A DNA stretch of 64,000 nt from Sapria himalayana. Lineage: Eukaryota; Streptophyta; Magnoliopsida; Malpighiales; Rafflesiaceae. Location of the stretch: assembly GCA_029783825.1 (NCBI GenBank), contig JAREIK010001333.1, positions 397,090 through 461,089 on the forward strand. The letters run 5' to 3'. Shown here piece by piece: positions 46,501-58,906 of the stretch. The first letter of the stretch is position 1. The number at the start of each line of letters is the position of its first letter. The notes under the pieces were generated by a model, which worked only from the letters and a program-made list of their open reading frames with translations, searched no databases and was not told the DNA's origin. The translations under genes and the position numbers were made by a program.

Positions 46501-46983
46501 CCTATAGGGTATATAGACTCGTATTTTCAACTAGATGATGATTTGAGAAAATTCACCTTGAGTTATGTGTTTTCCCTTTGGAAGTTGAGCCATAAGTTAC
46601 AGAAGTATCAATAATCTTGCATCATTAGTTCCACCATGGAAGTTGTATGTGACAACTTTAAAGGTAGTCAAAATGATTGCATGGTTTATAAAGTTTTTAA
46701 TGGATCCAGAGGTCATTTTTTCTATGTAATTACCTACTATATTTTATTGTGATAATAGTGGAGTAGTGGCAAGTTCAAAAGAACCAAAACCCATAAGAAG
46801 ATAAAACATATCAAGCATAAATATCATCTAATAAGAAATATTGTGAAAAAAAGAGATGTGGCAATTACAAAAGTAGCATCGACAGACAAATTGGCATATC
46901 CTATTACAAAAAGCCTTCCAACTAAAGTATTTGGTAGACATATGGAAGAGATGAGAGTTAGACATATGACATCATTACTATAG
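43571..46983 (+). pseudogene. Copia C gag-pol, inactivated
   Basis: A possible gag start ATG is at 43571. At 43914-44130 a pre-integrase/protease segment reads HMRNNTKEMIVVVEDYMLNF and later WRNLISVCSLVKN. Integrase-region sequence is near 44420-44760 (GPLGYPRK, HKSDSFEKFKEY). The RT is near 45600-46140: GFTQKVNLNS, NMDVKTIFLNEYLEENIYMM, and SIYDLK, with the catalytic box changed from the family's YVDD to Y-I-V-D at about 46023-46034. RNase H-region sequence runs to about 46970. Multiple stops and the lost catalytic Asp show it is dead. Confidence 0.85.
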
Positions 46984-46997
46984 TTTAAATGCGAGAT

Positions 46998-47400
46998 TAT
47001 TGAAACTAATTTATACTAAAAACTATTTATGATTGTTTTTTTGATTTATATCTTCTTATAATTTTAATAAAAGATTTTATAATGAATTGAATTTGTAAAA
47101 TTACATGTCTTTTATTATGTACTATAGATGATTTTGTACTACCCTGTAAAATAAAATATATCATAGTTATTATAACTATTATTATACTTATTCTTGAAGT
47201 AATTATTATTTATGTATACCTGTTAATAGTTATTTTGTTTCATAAAGAGTGTGGTCTAAAAATATATTTGAGAATTTGATGAATTGGATAACTTTATCAA
47301 TCAATAATGAATATTCATTGCTGATGAGATTCATATTCTATCAAAAGGATAGATGATACCCAATTGAGGAAGCTTATAAGTTTTTAAATATTGTCAAATC
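46998..47400 (+). repeat. Copia C 3' LTR, truncated
   Basis: It starts after TTTAAATGCGAGAT, a decayed polypurine-like tract, and aligns with 42393-42850 (TTCTTGAAGTA, AAGAGTGT.GTC, GATGATAC.C..TTGAGGAAGCT). Similarity stops at about 47400. Confidence 0.8.
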
Positions 47401-48130
47401 ATATAAATAAATTTTAATCTAGCAATTCAAATAAATTAAGTATAAAATATAAATAAAATAATTAGATATAATTGAGTTGGATTATCATTAATTTTATTTA
47501 ATCAATAAATATTTGTAATCTTAACACAATGAGTTTAATTAGTATTGAGTAATAAAAAGCATAAAATATTTTGAATAAGTGAATGAGTCTAATTATAATT
47601 CTATAGTGGTATAAATTATAATTAATATAAATTATTATACGAAATAATTTACATTGAAATCCCGATCTCTTATTCAAGCTGGGGTCCATTTCATTGCCAT
47701 ATCAGGATATCATAAAAATATTAAAGATTTTATTTATTTATTTAGTATATATGTGCATATATAATTGGAATAATTAGCTTAATTATAATTGAATAATTTA
47801 ATTTTATCAAATTAATTGATTCTTATTAAATTAATTATGATTATATATACATATAAAAATTTACTCAATGATGTTACACCAATGCAATATCATTATCTTT
47901 GCAACATGGGGATGGTGGAGGTATCACAGGAGATGACCCAAAGTTGTCTGTATTCCTACAACTAGGTATTTTCTCACTCAAATATCTTCGAAATAACAAA
48001 ATAACTCATTCGCGAGTATTATATGTTTTGGTTTATGGTTATATTTCTATAGCACATGTGTATTATAATCTTTGACTCACTCAATATTGTTATTTAGACA
48101 TTCAGAAATTATATTGGCATTTGGCAGTTA
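47401..48130. other. AT-rich sequence upstream of the VAL-like gene
   Basis: No coding capacity. This is the gap between the transposon block and the host gene and would contain its promoter. Simple AATTA-rich words dominate up to about 47880; composition becomes more mixed towards 48100. Confidence 0.5.
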
Positions 48131-48140
48131 ACTAAATTCC

Positions 48141-48150
48141 TAAATAAAGG
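48141..48150 (+). promoter_or_regulatory. Possible TATA-like element of the VAL-like gene
   Basis: TAAATAAAGG lies about 300 bp before the first in-frame ATG, at a boundary where the sequence turns GC-richer and lacks stops typical of intergenic AT tracts. Position and base composition are the only support. Confidence 0.3.
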
Positions 48151-48264
48151 GAGGAGATTTTAGATTCCGTTGCTCCACAGACACAGCAGATATTGGCCAT
48201 TGATTTTAATTGTTCCAACGGTGTGGATTGTGGATATCTGTTTCAGATTTGAGCCCCGTGAAAG

Positions 48265-48383
48265 ATGCAGAAGCAAAGAAAAACGTATCTCTATCTATTC
48301 TTGATCGTCTGCTACCAATGCATTCTCTTCATTGGCTGTATCTTCTCGATACCTTACTTGGCATGATCTCCATCCGAGAGTAA
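48265..48383 (+). other. Two overlapping upstream reading frames in the 5' leader
   Basis: An ATG at 48265 opens a 33-codon frame ending at 48366 (hydrophobic, Leu/Ile/Phe-rich), and an ATG at 48318 opens a 21-codon frame ending at 48383. Both end before the main ATG at 48443. They count as upstream ORFs only if transcription starts before 48265 and no leader intron removes them; TTTGTTTAG just before 48437 could be an acceptor site. Confidence 0.4.
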
Positions 48384-48442
48384 GCCCTGTCCTGTCGTCC
48401 CAAGCTTCGAGTTCGAAGCGTCGCGTTCTTTGTTTAGGTGCC

Positions 48443-48576
48443 ATGTCCGATTTTGCTTATCCTCCTGCTTCAACGTCGAAGAAATGTTTCAATTTTGATT
48501 GTGCGGAACCGTCGACATCGAGGAAGGGATGGAGACTCCGCTCCGGAGATTTCGCAGAGCTATGCGATAGATGTTT
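48443..48576 (+). CDS. VAL: VAL-like exon 1
   Basis: The start is the first in-frame ATG (48443); the upstream in-frame extension has no ATG. It encodes a short Ser-rich lead, CFNFDC, and the GWRLRSGDFAELCDRC core. The donor is GTGAGT at 48577, splitting a Phe codon (phase 2). Confidence 0.9.
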
Positions 48577-51500
48577 GTGAGTTTTTAGTAATCTGTGTTT
48601 AACGTTCTCGTTTTGAATTTCGAGAGGTATTCTAGTAAGTTCTTTGGCCCGTGTACTTAGTTTTTAATGAGCGGATCGTTCTTTGTACTGGTATTGCTCA
48701 TCTACTCATCGTGTTTGATCTACTCATGTTGCATTCTATTTTTCTTACCTGTCAATTTTGAGCCGGATAATTTATTATTTGTTTTTTTTTTCTCGTTCAT
48801 CAGTTTGAAACTCTATTTCATAATTAATGTGAGGTTTTTCCATATTAATGTGTATTTTCTGCAAGCTAGTTCTGCTTATGATGAAGGGAGATTCTGCGAG
48901 GCTTTCCATGTTAGTGCCCCTGGTTGGAGGTGTTGTGATTCATGTGGGAAGGTTAGTAGAAATCTTTGGCCTGATCACCACCTTTGATCTTAGTTAGGGA
49001 AGCACACATCCAAGCATGATTTTTCCTGGCATATATCATTTCTTCCTCTAAACATTTGTTTGTTTTCTTCAGTAACTCTTTTGATATTCCTTACTCAATT
49101 ACAGCGGGTTCATTGTGGCTGTATTGTTTCTATTCATGACTACTCACTGCTGGATGGTGGTGGAGTTGAGTGCACGGCCTGTGGAACAAAAATTGCTGTC
49201 GTGGTACTAATAAAATTTTCCTTTTTTCTTCAAAATCGTCATTGTTTAACTTTGTTTGTATCTGGTTATAATGCTTTTAATGGTATTGTTAATGTGATTA
49301 TATTTGGTCTGTATGATTTCTATGTATTGATTATTATTTCTTTAGTAGGAACTTGGGATTTTTTGTAAACCGACAATCATGATGTATATTAATATTCCTA
49401 TGTCAAACTTAGGATTTATTGTAATTTTGTTTACAGAAGTTGGTCTGTATGATCACTATAAGATTGTTTTTTTTATACATATACATACATATATACATAT
49501 ATATGTATGTGTATGTATGTATTAACATGATGTAAAAGTTGTCATCCTTATTTTTATTTACCATCTTCACCTATGATTATTATTTGATTTTTAAGTTATA
49601 GGGTCCTATTATTTTTTCTCATTTTTTTAAAAGGAGTAAGATGATTCGAGATCATTTGTGGGATTGTGGGTTGATTGGAGTGCTTTTTGTTCTGGACTAA
49701 AAATAATATATATATTTAAAATTTTCTACTTATTTGTTCTATTAAGTTCCTCTAAAAGAATTGTAGGTGCCTAAAAAACTTATGTTTTAGTATAAATTTT
49801 CAGTTGTTTTGGGTTGGCTTGTTAGTTTTGGTTAGTGTTGTCATATTTTATTTATTTTTTTTTTGTTTTTGATGGAATCACTCAATTCATGGGATGCCAT
49901 TATTTTTTATTTATATTTATATACATAGGTTTTTATTGAATGATCACTAATATTTTTTTCATTATTGGATAATTTTTTTATTTTTGATGTATTATTCTAA
50001 AATGATATCATAGAAGAGGGCATGCAAACCCGAAAAATGTTTGTTAGTTATTAATGCAACAAAGTGCATATAGAGTAAGTGTGTGCATACAGTGACGTCT
50101 TCATAAAATTGTAGAGACAGTGAGAGTAATGACACCAACCTACCTTTGGCATTGATAATGGTGGTACAATGTGTTTATGTTGGTGGCTATCACACATACA
50201 TAGTGAGCAACATGTGTCTAAGTTACTATAGTGTCGACACAAGGGTTGTAGATGGTTGTGGTGTGCAATGTGTGAAACATGTGGAAAGTGTATTGTAGTG
50301 TGTTGTGAATTGTGCAGTGTATTAATGTGTGTGTAATGTTCACATTAAAAATGTGCAGCATGGGTGAGTGTAATTTATTTTTTGCTAATGAAAAGAATTA
50401 AAATTTTGATTATTATTATGTATTGACAATTGAATATTTAGGGAGCTAATGAAATTTGAATATAATTTTTTAGTGAACGAAAGCTTGATCGCCTGACAAA
50501 TGTGCCTCATAGTGATGAATGACAAATAATGTATTATGAGAGCTCGCAATATCATGATACTCATCATATACTATGTACATATATAATGTTATTTCTTAGC
50601 ATGTGACTATGAGATTGTGTTTAAAGTAGCCCAGAGAGTTGGAGTAGATCATCATTTATTTTACTTGTTTCACATAGTTAACAATATAATTTTTAATGTA
50701 TTCTCAGTAAAAATAGAAGTGATTAAAAAATTGAGATAGATAAAGTAGCTTCTTGACAAGAAATTTTTATAATTTATACTTGATAGTTATATGGAGTTTC
50801 ATAGCCAGACTCTAGTTGATTGTTCTCATCTAAATTGAAGATATATCATTGGACATTTCAATATATGTGAGGAAGATGAGGTTTATTGGAACATCTCATA
50901 TAACATATATAGAAGATCAATCATCATATTTTTGTAGACAATATAATTTTGATATTATTTTTTTTTACTAATATTATTTTGTATGATTGAAAGATTTCGA
51001 AGAAATTTTTTTTTGAGATCGAACAAAATGAATTATATGTTTTTATTTCTATTGTTTATATATTGTTGACTTTGTTACTCATCTTAGGCCAAGATTAGAA
51101 TTTTAGATCCACGTCTTTGATATATTTTTATTTTAAATTATGAGGTTCATTAGTTAAGAAAATATATTTAAGTTTTTTTTACTGCCTGTTAGTTAAGGAT
51201 TAATATAATCTAATATATTCAAATATGTGGGTATAGTTGAGTTGAGACATGAGATTTATAAATGTATTTTATTATATTTATTTTATTATTATATATATTT
51301 CATTTGATTTTTTTTATTTATATATATATTTTTTTATTTTTTATTATTTCATAAAATAATAAAAAATTTATCTAATAAAAATACAAAATTTATCAAATGT
51401 GATAATATCTTAGAGTACATGTTTGATAGTTTATAATTACTATACTAATCATATGATTATATATCAAATGTTTTGTATTAGTACGCTCAAAATATGATTA

Positions 51501-54500
51501 CTTAAAAAAAAATCTATTTGGGTGAAATGACGATAACTATTTTATATGATAGAAGTGTTTTAAAGTTTTTTTAGAATATGTAGTTTTAACTAGAGGTGTC
51601 AAAACGGCCGGCCCAGCCTATTTTTTTGAGCACGAGCGTGCCTACGTGCCGGGCCTGACACGACACGGTTATTGTACCGTGCCGTGCCCTCCCCGGCACG
51701 GCTTAAAAAAGTCGAGCCCGGCACTGCAGGCCGTGCCGTGCCAGGCCGGGCCCGCTTGGGCATGGCCTGGCCCGTGGGGCCAGGCTAGGCCAGGCCGTTC
51801 GGGCCAGAAATTTTTTTTTTTTTTTATTTTTTTTATTTATATAAATAATTAAAATATATATAAAATTTTAGATAATGTATAGTATTATATATTTATAATA
51901 TGAAAAATGTTAAAATTTATTAAAATAACAAACTTTACATTTTTTTTATGTAATATAAAATTAGTTTAAAATTTATTATAATTATATAATAAAGTTATAA
52001 ATTTTTAAATGAAAAATTAAAACAAAAAAATAAATAAATCAATACATTTTGTTAATAAAAATAAAAATTAAAAAAACATAAGCAACTCAAATGAAAAATG
52101 ACCAATTAGCCATTTGAAATTGAAAGTCCAAACCAAATAAATTACAGTTTTAACACAACGTACAAACAAAACATACAATCAAAAAAAAACATCGAAATCA
52201 AAAAATAGTAGATCATTATCAATCGTCAATCGGCATATCATTAGCATCATCATCCACAACATCAAGATCAGTATCATATGGATCATCATCATCTGCAATC
52301 AACTTCTCCGCCATCACAGTGGATGCGACTGCAGTCCCAGTCCCAGTCTAAGCTTCAGCACGATCATGGATGCTAAATCTCGAATCCTCCCAATCCTTCA
52401 AACAATCAAAGGTCTCAACAATATCTGGACGTAATCTCGATATCCTATTCGAAATCATGTTCACTGCAACAGAAAAAGCAGACTCCGATGCTATGCTTGA
52501 CACCGGAGGAGTCAGTAGATTTCGTGTCATCCTAGATACCACGGGAAAGGTGAGCTCATATGATTTTTACCACTGTAATAAATTAAGATTCTTAGTATCA
52601 GAATGTGATAGGATTGAGCAGTAATCGGTATCTAAGTACCGAGAAAGCTCTCTCCTATGTGATAGTCCACCCCTATGTTTCCCTCTCGCTAGCTGAATGG
52701 AAAATTTGTCATTTTCGAATAAGGTATCAATATCCGTAATCACGGTCTCACTACTACCATCACCATACCTAGTATCGTAGTATGTGAACATGTCAGTCAA
52801 GTTTTCGTGAATGAATTCTTCATGTGAGTCTTCCAGGTTCATGCATGAGAAAATATAAGTCAGGGTATTTTCTATCCCTTCCACCTTAACCATAGGGTCC
52901 ATGGATGCAGCGAGACAATAAAGAGATAGAATGGTGGACCAGTATTTCAAGTACTTGGTTTCCATCTCTGCAACCTATATGGCTAAGTGTCGGGTCAGCT
53001 CGATACTTCCTAAACATGCTACTAATGTTGCATATGCACCGGAGTGCAATGCAAGTGGTGAGCGTATAAACCGATGAACACATATTCGTCATGTCATAAA
53101 AAATTTTCAGGAATTTTATAAATGAAATTCCTGTAGCCCAGTCAGTATCGTCAATAATAAATTCGTCACTATTACTATTGACGTAATCGGATATCACGTA
53201 TTCATATCGAACACATGATTCTAACATCAGGTACGTGTAATTCCAACGATGTCTCACATCCGATTGAAATTTCTTCTTCTTAAGATTCGCAGACAAACAG
53301 AGACTATCAAACTCTTGTTGTCTGCGAGGAGTGCGAATATATTTTAGTGCATTATGTATATTATCCAATGCGGGAGAACACATCTTCATACCTGCTTGAA
53401 CAATCAGGTTAATCATGTGACACATGCATCTGACATGAAAGATCTCTCCTAATGGTGCGTATCTAATATTCCTAATAAACACGTTGATCGCTACTCTATT
53501 ATTAGATGTGTTATCGAAGGTGATACTAAAAATTTTATTTTAAATTTTATATTCCCTAAAGATTTTCATCATATACTCAAAAATAGTCGGGCCATCATGA
53601 GGATGAAGAATATCAGAGAATCCTAAAATTTTTTTATTGATTGTCCAGTTTGAATCTACATAGTGGATGATGAGACATGCATAAGAAGATTCATCGTGAC
53701 TTGTCCAGATATCGGATGTCACGGACACAACTCCACTATATGTCATCAATTTATTAATTATTTTTTGTTTTTCTAACTTATATATCTTTAGTATGTCATT
53801 ACTAGATGTGGACTTAGGAATCCTATGATAGGCAGGATGAAAATATGTCTGCATGATGCGCACTACTCTTGGATCTTTCGAAAATCTGATCGGAAGACTC
53901 ATCAATGTGATAAGTCTGACCATGCCGTCCCTACACAACTCACTGGAGTATATGAATGGAGTAAACTTTGAGACTGAACTCGATCCAGTCTCAAAAAATG
54001 CAGTGCCAAGTTGGGTTTGCCTAGGATCTAATGGTTCATGTTTTTTGGTGCATAATTCGACATGCCTCTTAAGACGCCCAGTCCCAAACAAACTCTTACA
54101 TGTTAAAAGTCTCATATAATATTTGCACTGTGCCATTTCTTATTCTTTACCCATAATATTTTTTTTTTATTTTATTATATTAAAATGAGTCCAAACGACA
54201 GAAATCCTAGTTTTTTATTTTTTAAAAGTTTGGGCTGAGACGACTGGAGAAATCAAAGTTTCAGCAGTCTCAGACCTCTGTGTAATATTTTTATTTTCTA
54301 AATTTAAATATGTTTTAGTTGTATTTGTCATTTTTTATGATTTTTGTTTTTAAGAATAGTTTAATAAAGACTAGAAGATTGATTTTAATTTTTATAATTT
54401 TGGTCTAGAGAGAGAAACTATAGAGAGAGAGAGTTAAAAAAACGTACAATAAATTACTCTGTAAAAGCAGTGAGGTCGGTCACGTGTACGGTGCATCACA

Positions 54501-57500
54501 GTCAAATTCTAATGTTCAAAACTCAAGTCGAGATTCCCGAAAATCCAAGCCGAATGTCAAAATCCCGATGCCCAAGAGAGAGAAGCAAGATTTTTGAGAG
54601 AGAAATAGAACGATTTGAGAGAATTTATGTTTATGAAAAACATAAATGTTAAAGAGAGGGGGGTAAAATTTATAGATTAAAGATAATTTTTTATAAAAAA
54701 AGATTTTTTTTTTTTAATTTTTTTGAATTTTTTAGGCGGTAGAATCATGAGGGCTGTTGGATTTTGCCCCCTAGCCATTGGAGGCGAGATCTAACGGCTA
54801 AAAATATAATTTTATATTAATTTTTTTTCCCGCTGGGGGGATCTGGATCGGTTCGGGCCTCGTGGGAGTGGGACCGTGGGTCGGGTCCAATCAGACCCGA
54901 CCTGCGTTCTTTTTTGCGGGAGGGGTGTGGGGCTATCGTGGGGTCGGGCTAGAGGGACACTCGGCACGGGACGAACCCGTGCTGGTGTGCCGTGCCATGG
55001 GCCGAACCGTGCCTGGTCAGGCACGGCACGACTCGGGCTAGGCACGGCACGGCATGGCTCGGGCTAGGCACGGCACGACACGGTTCATGCCTAACCCGGG
55101 TACGGTATTTTTCCATGCTGGGCCGGCCCAGGCACGGCCGAACCGTGCCGTGCCTCGTGCCAGGCCTGCCCGGCCCGGCCCGGTTGAAACTTCTAGTTTT
55201 AACTGAGCTACCATATCAACTAAATATATTTCTCATATTTTTTATTGTATATATTCTTTAGATCATGTACTTTGATGAGAGCTTATTTAATTTATTATCT
55301 TGATTTTTGGGAATAATTATTTTATTCAAGGTCTCTCAAAGATATAACAAGATGATATATATGATAATAATTCATCTCTTTAATTAATCTAGTTTAAAAA
55401 AAAACAAATATTATTCATTAAAAATTGATAGATTACTATTCATTGGTAATGTTATTATCTTTTGAATCTGATTTATTCTTTAACGAGTTTAGGTAGAATA
55501 ATAATATAGGGGATATATATGGATCTCTTATTCTTCTTTGCTTCTCTAGAGTCCTAAGTAGGTCTCGATGAGTCACCCCTTAGCTTCTACAAAACTTGTT
55601 AGTTCACACCTTGAAAACTTTAATATTTAATCATCATATATACTAATAAGTATAAAATAAATCATTTATTGAGGATAATATTGACTTAGAAAATGAATTT
55701 ACCTTGCGTCTATCAAGATGGTAGCTCCCTAGTCGATTCGAGCTGCAACTCAGAATGGGATGGGAGTTAAGAGACCTGACCATAAAAGACTTCAAATTTA
55801 TTCTATGAGAAATGAACATATACAATTTGTTCTAAGAGAATGAGTCTCCAAAGAAACCACAAATTATTGTAGTTGGACTTATTGATCTTGATTTTAAGAT
55901 TGCTATTTGAAAGAAATATTGAAGTTATATTTAATATCATATTTTATATGTATTATCAAACTCATATCTTATTTTTTATTTTATTTGATAGTATTAAAAT
56001 GTTTAAATCTTCATTTGAGGTATTATTTTATTCAGGATAACATCAAATCATAGTGGATGAGTTAAATAATTTATATTCTAATAAAACGTAAGAATTAGTT
56101 ACTTGCTCTTCGGAAAAGTCTATTGTTGGCAATAAATGAATATTTAATGGGAAGATATATCTAGATAAAAGGTAGATAATCTAAAGACGAGACTGGTTAT
56201 GAGTTAGTTTATTTAGATATTTGAATTGAATTACTAAGATACATTATCTTCAACACTTAAGTTTATATTGATATGAATATTTATGACACTTGCAATTTTT
56301 CATAATTCGAAATGAATAATATTTTTTTTATAAAAATATTGAAGAATTACATATGAAACAATCATGTGCCTTTAGAATAGTGACAAAGTATTATATCTAA
56401 TTTATAAACTATGAAATATATTATATGGTTAGAAGCAGTACCAATAACTTTATTTGTAAGGTTTTCAGCTAGTACATAATAGTTTGGTTTGTATAAGTAT
56501 GTTACATGTTACTCTTTGTTTTATAGGAGTTAAAATATTAAAGGTATGTTATTTATTGTGTATGTAGATAATATATACTTATTATAAGAGGTGAGAAGTT
56601 GAGAATTATTAAACTCAAAAAGTATTTTCAATCATAATTTTAATTAAATAATTTCGAGAGATTAATATATAATTTTTGCAATATAAATAATTTATAACAT
56701 AAAAGATATTATATTGTTATGGAGAATATATATAGTTGATATTCTCATAGAAGTTAATATTTTTAGTGATGTTCTGATAGATATTCCTATTTAATCAAGT
56801 ATCAATTTCTTATATAAAATGAAATTTTCAGTTGATTTGATTAAATATAAAATAATTATAGAGAAGATTAATTATCTAATTATTATTAGATCATATATAA
56901 TTTATGTAGTCTATATAATTAGTTATTTTTAAAATTTTTCATGACATTTATCTAAATATGTAGAGGTATGCAATAGGTTGTGATGGGTTAGTACGGCCCA
57001 ATTGAGCCAGTCTTTGTAGAAATTTGCATGTTTTTTGTTGTGCTGCCATGACTCCAAAAAAGGGCAGACCCAAGGCTAGTTTGGGTCTTATTCAAGCTAG
57101 CTTGGTTTCGTTGAGGCTAGTTTGCATTGGCTAGCCGAGTTGATACTAATCTTTATGGATCGATGTGTTGGGCCATGCAATGCAATGCTGCAACTTTTTG
57201 TGGCATGCATGATATAACTTTTGGCCTGACAAGGCCTAAATTATGCCATAGGCTGGCCTATGCTTGTTCCTAGCACGGTTTTGACCATTCTAGGTCATGC
57301 TGCAAGCCAACTTTTGTTGGCCATGTGGGACATGCCTAGATCATCAGGCTTGTTGGACATCCTAGGTATATGCTGAAATCTTTAGGCGTTGATATTTCTT
57401 TTACTTTTAGTGATCACGAGCATTTTCAACTAGTTATTTTTCAAAATTCCTATTAGATAGTAACAATTTGTACAAATATTGGATCTATTATAGAATATTT

Positions 57501-58814
57501 TAATTTTATCATGGATAATCATATCTCCAAAAAAATAAGAAAAATTATAATCTCAAGATCTAATACATAAATAGAATATAGGAAAATAAAGATAATTACT
57601 TGTGAGATAGATTGAATTAGATTTTTTTGTGTGCAGATTATCTATTTACTTTTTATATTATTTTTTATTGTGTATACTCTCTAAGTTAGTATTTAGCAGA
57701 GAAAATAAAAGTTCAAATTAAATTTTATTATTACAATTTATATTCTTTTTGTAAGGTAACTAACATATATGTTTATAAATGACTTAAAGATGCTATAACC
57801 TAATTTTATTTTTTCCAAGTTTGATGTACATGATATTTTTGTTTTAGCTTGATGAGGTTATTGTACTATTTTATCTATTATTTTTTTAATATTTTTGATG
57901 GAACAACACAACTTATTGGCGATAGCATAAGTTGAAATTGTTTTTATCTCTAGACTTTGATTTCAAATGTATAATTATTGAAAGTTTTTTTTTTATTATT
58001 AGATGATTTTCTTTGGTGCATTATTGTAACAGTTATCTCACACATGATTGCAAAAGGTGCAGCATGCATTAGGCTCTAATGCTTGATGGTGCATGCGGCA
58101 TGCTTGGCACACTTGGCTGTATGCTTTTTATAAAGGTTTTTTCTATATTTTTTTAATATAATTTTTTTAGATATATAATATTATTAAAAAAAAGAGAACT
58201 TTATTAAAGATTACATATTTTTTTTATTAGGAAATATTATATTTAGGAATCTCAAATTAAAAATATTTATTTTTTGGTTTTCTTTTTAATGAACTTAAAA
58301 AAATATATATACTTAAAACATAAAAATATTTATGTTTAGGTCACCTAAAATCAGAAAACCAATAGTTTTCTGATTTCAAACAGTTAAAAAAAATAAAAAT
58401 ATCGGGTTTTAAAATTGGAAAATTATTGCATTTCAGTTTTGAAACTGTTTTAAAAAAGATAAACTTTTGTTTTCGAATTTGAAAATTATTGCTTTTCATT
58501 TTTTAAAGAGTGGGTTTGAAATCACTTTTTGTTTTTGAAAAGCAATATAATGTTTTTTTATATCTATACTTATATATATATATACTTAATATATAAATAA
58601 ATAAATAAATAAATATATATATATGTATATAAATCTATATAACATATATCAACATGTATATATATATACATACACATTATAAGTTCAAATTTAATTTGAA
58701 AAACCACATATATAGATATATATATATATATATATATATGTCTTTATATAAAAAAGTTTATATATATATAACACTCACACATATTTATATATATAGAATT
58801 GTATATACATTTAC

Positions 58815-58850
<36 letters not shown>

Positions 58851-58870
58851 ATAAGATTATTTAGATATAT

Positions 58871-58906
<36 letters not shown>

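Larger units (their letters stand above)
42393..47400 (+). mobile_element. Copia C: Ty1/Copia retrotransposon
   Basis: A repeat beginning TATTAGAACTAGTTTATA at 42393 recurs as TATTGAAACTAATTTATAC at 46998, and the two align for about 400 bp to 47400, giving an LTR pair in plus orientation. Between them lie gag, pre-integrase, integrase, RT and RNase H remnants in Copia order. The right LTR breaks off at about 47400. Confidence 0.8.

Noticed and set aside
48332..48442. N-terminal extension of the VAL-like protein
   Set aside because: The in-frame extension starts with TTG, has no ATG, and does not look like family N-termini; 48443 is the first in-frame ATG.
48667..49368. Plus-strand frames of about 100 codons around VAL exons 2 and 3
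   Set aside because: They are exon reading frames extended into introns; the intron parts are Phe/Leu-rich low-complexity translation.
58654..58854. 66-codon Tyr/Ile-rich frame
   Set aside because: Translation of an AT/GT microsatellite.
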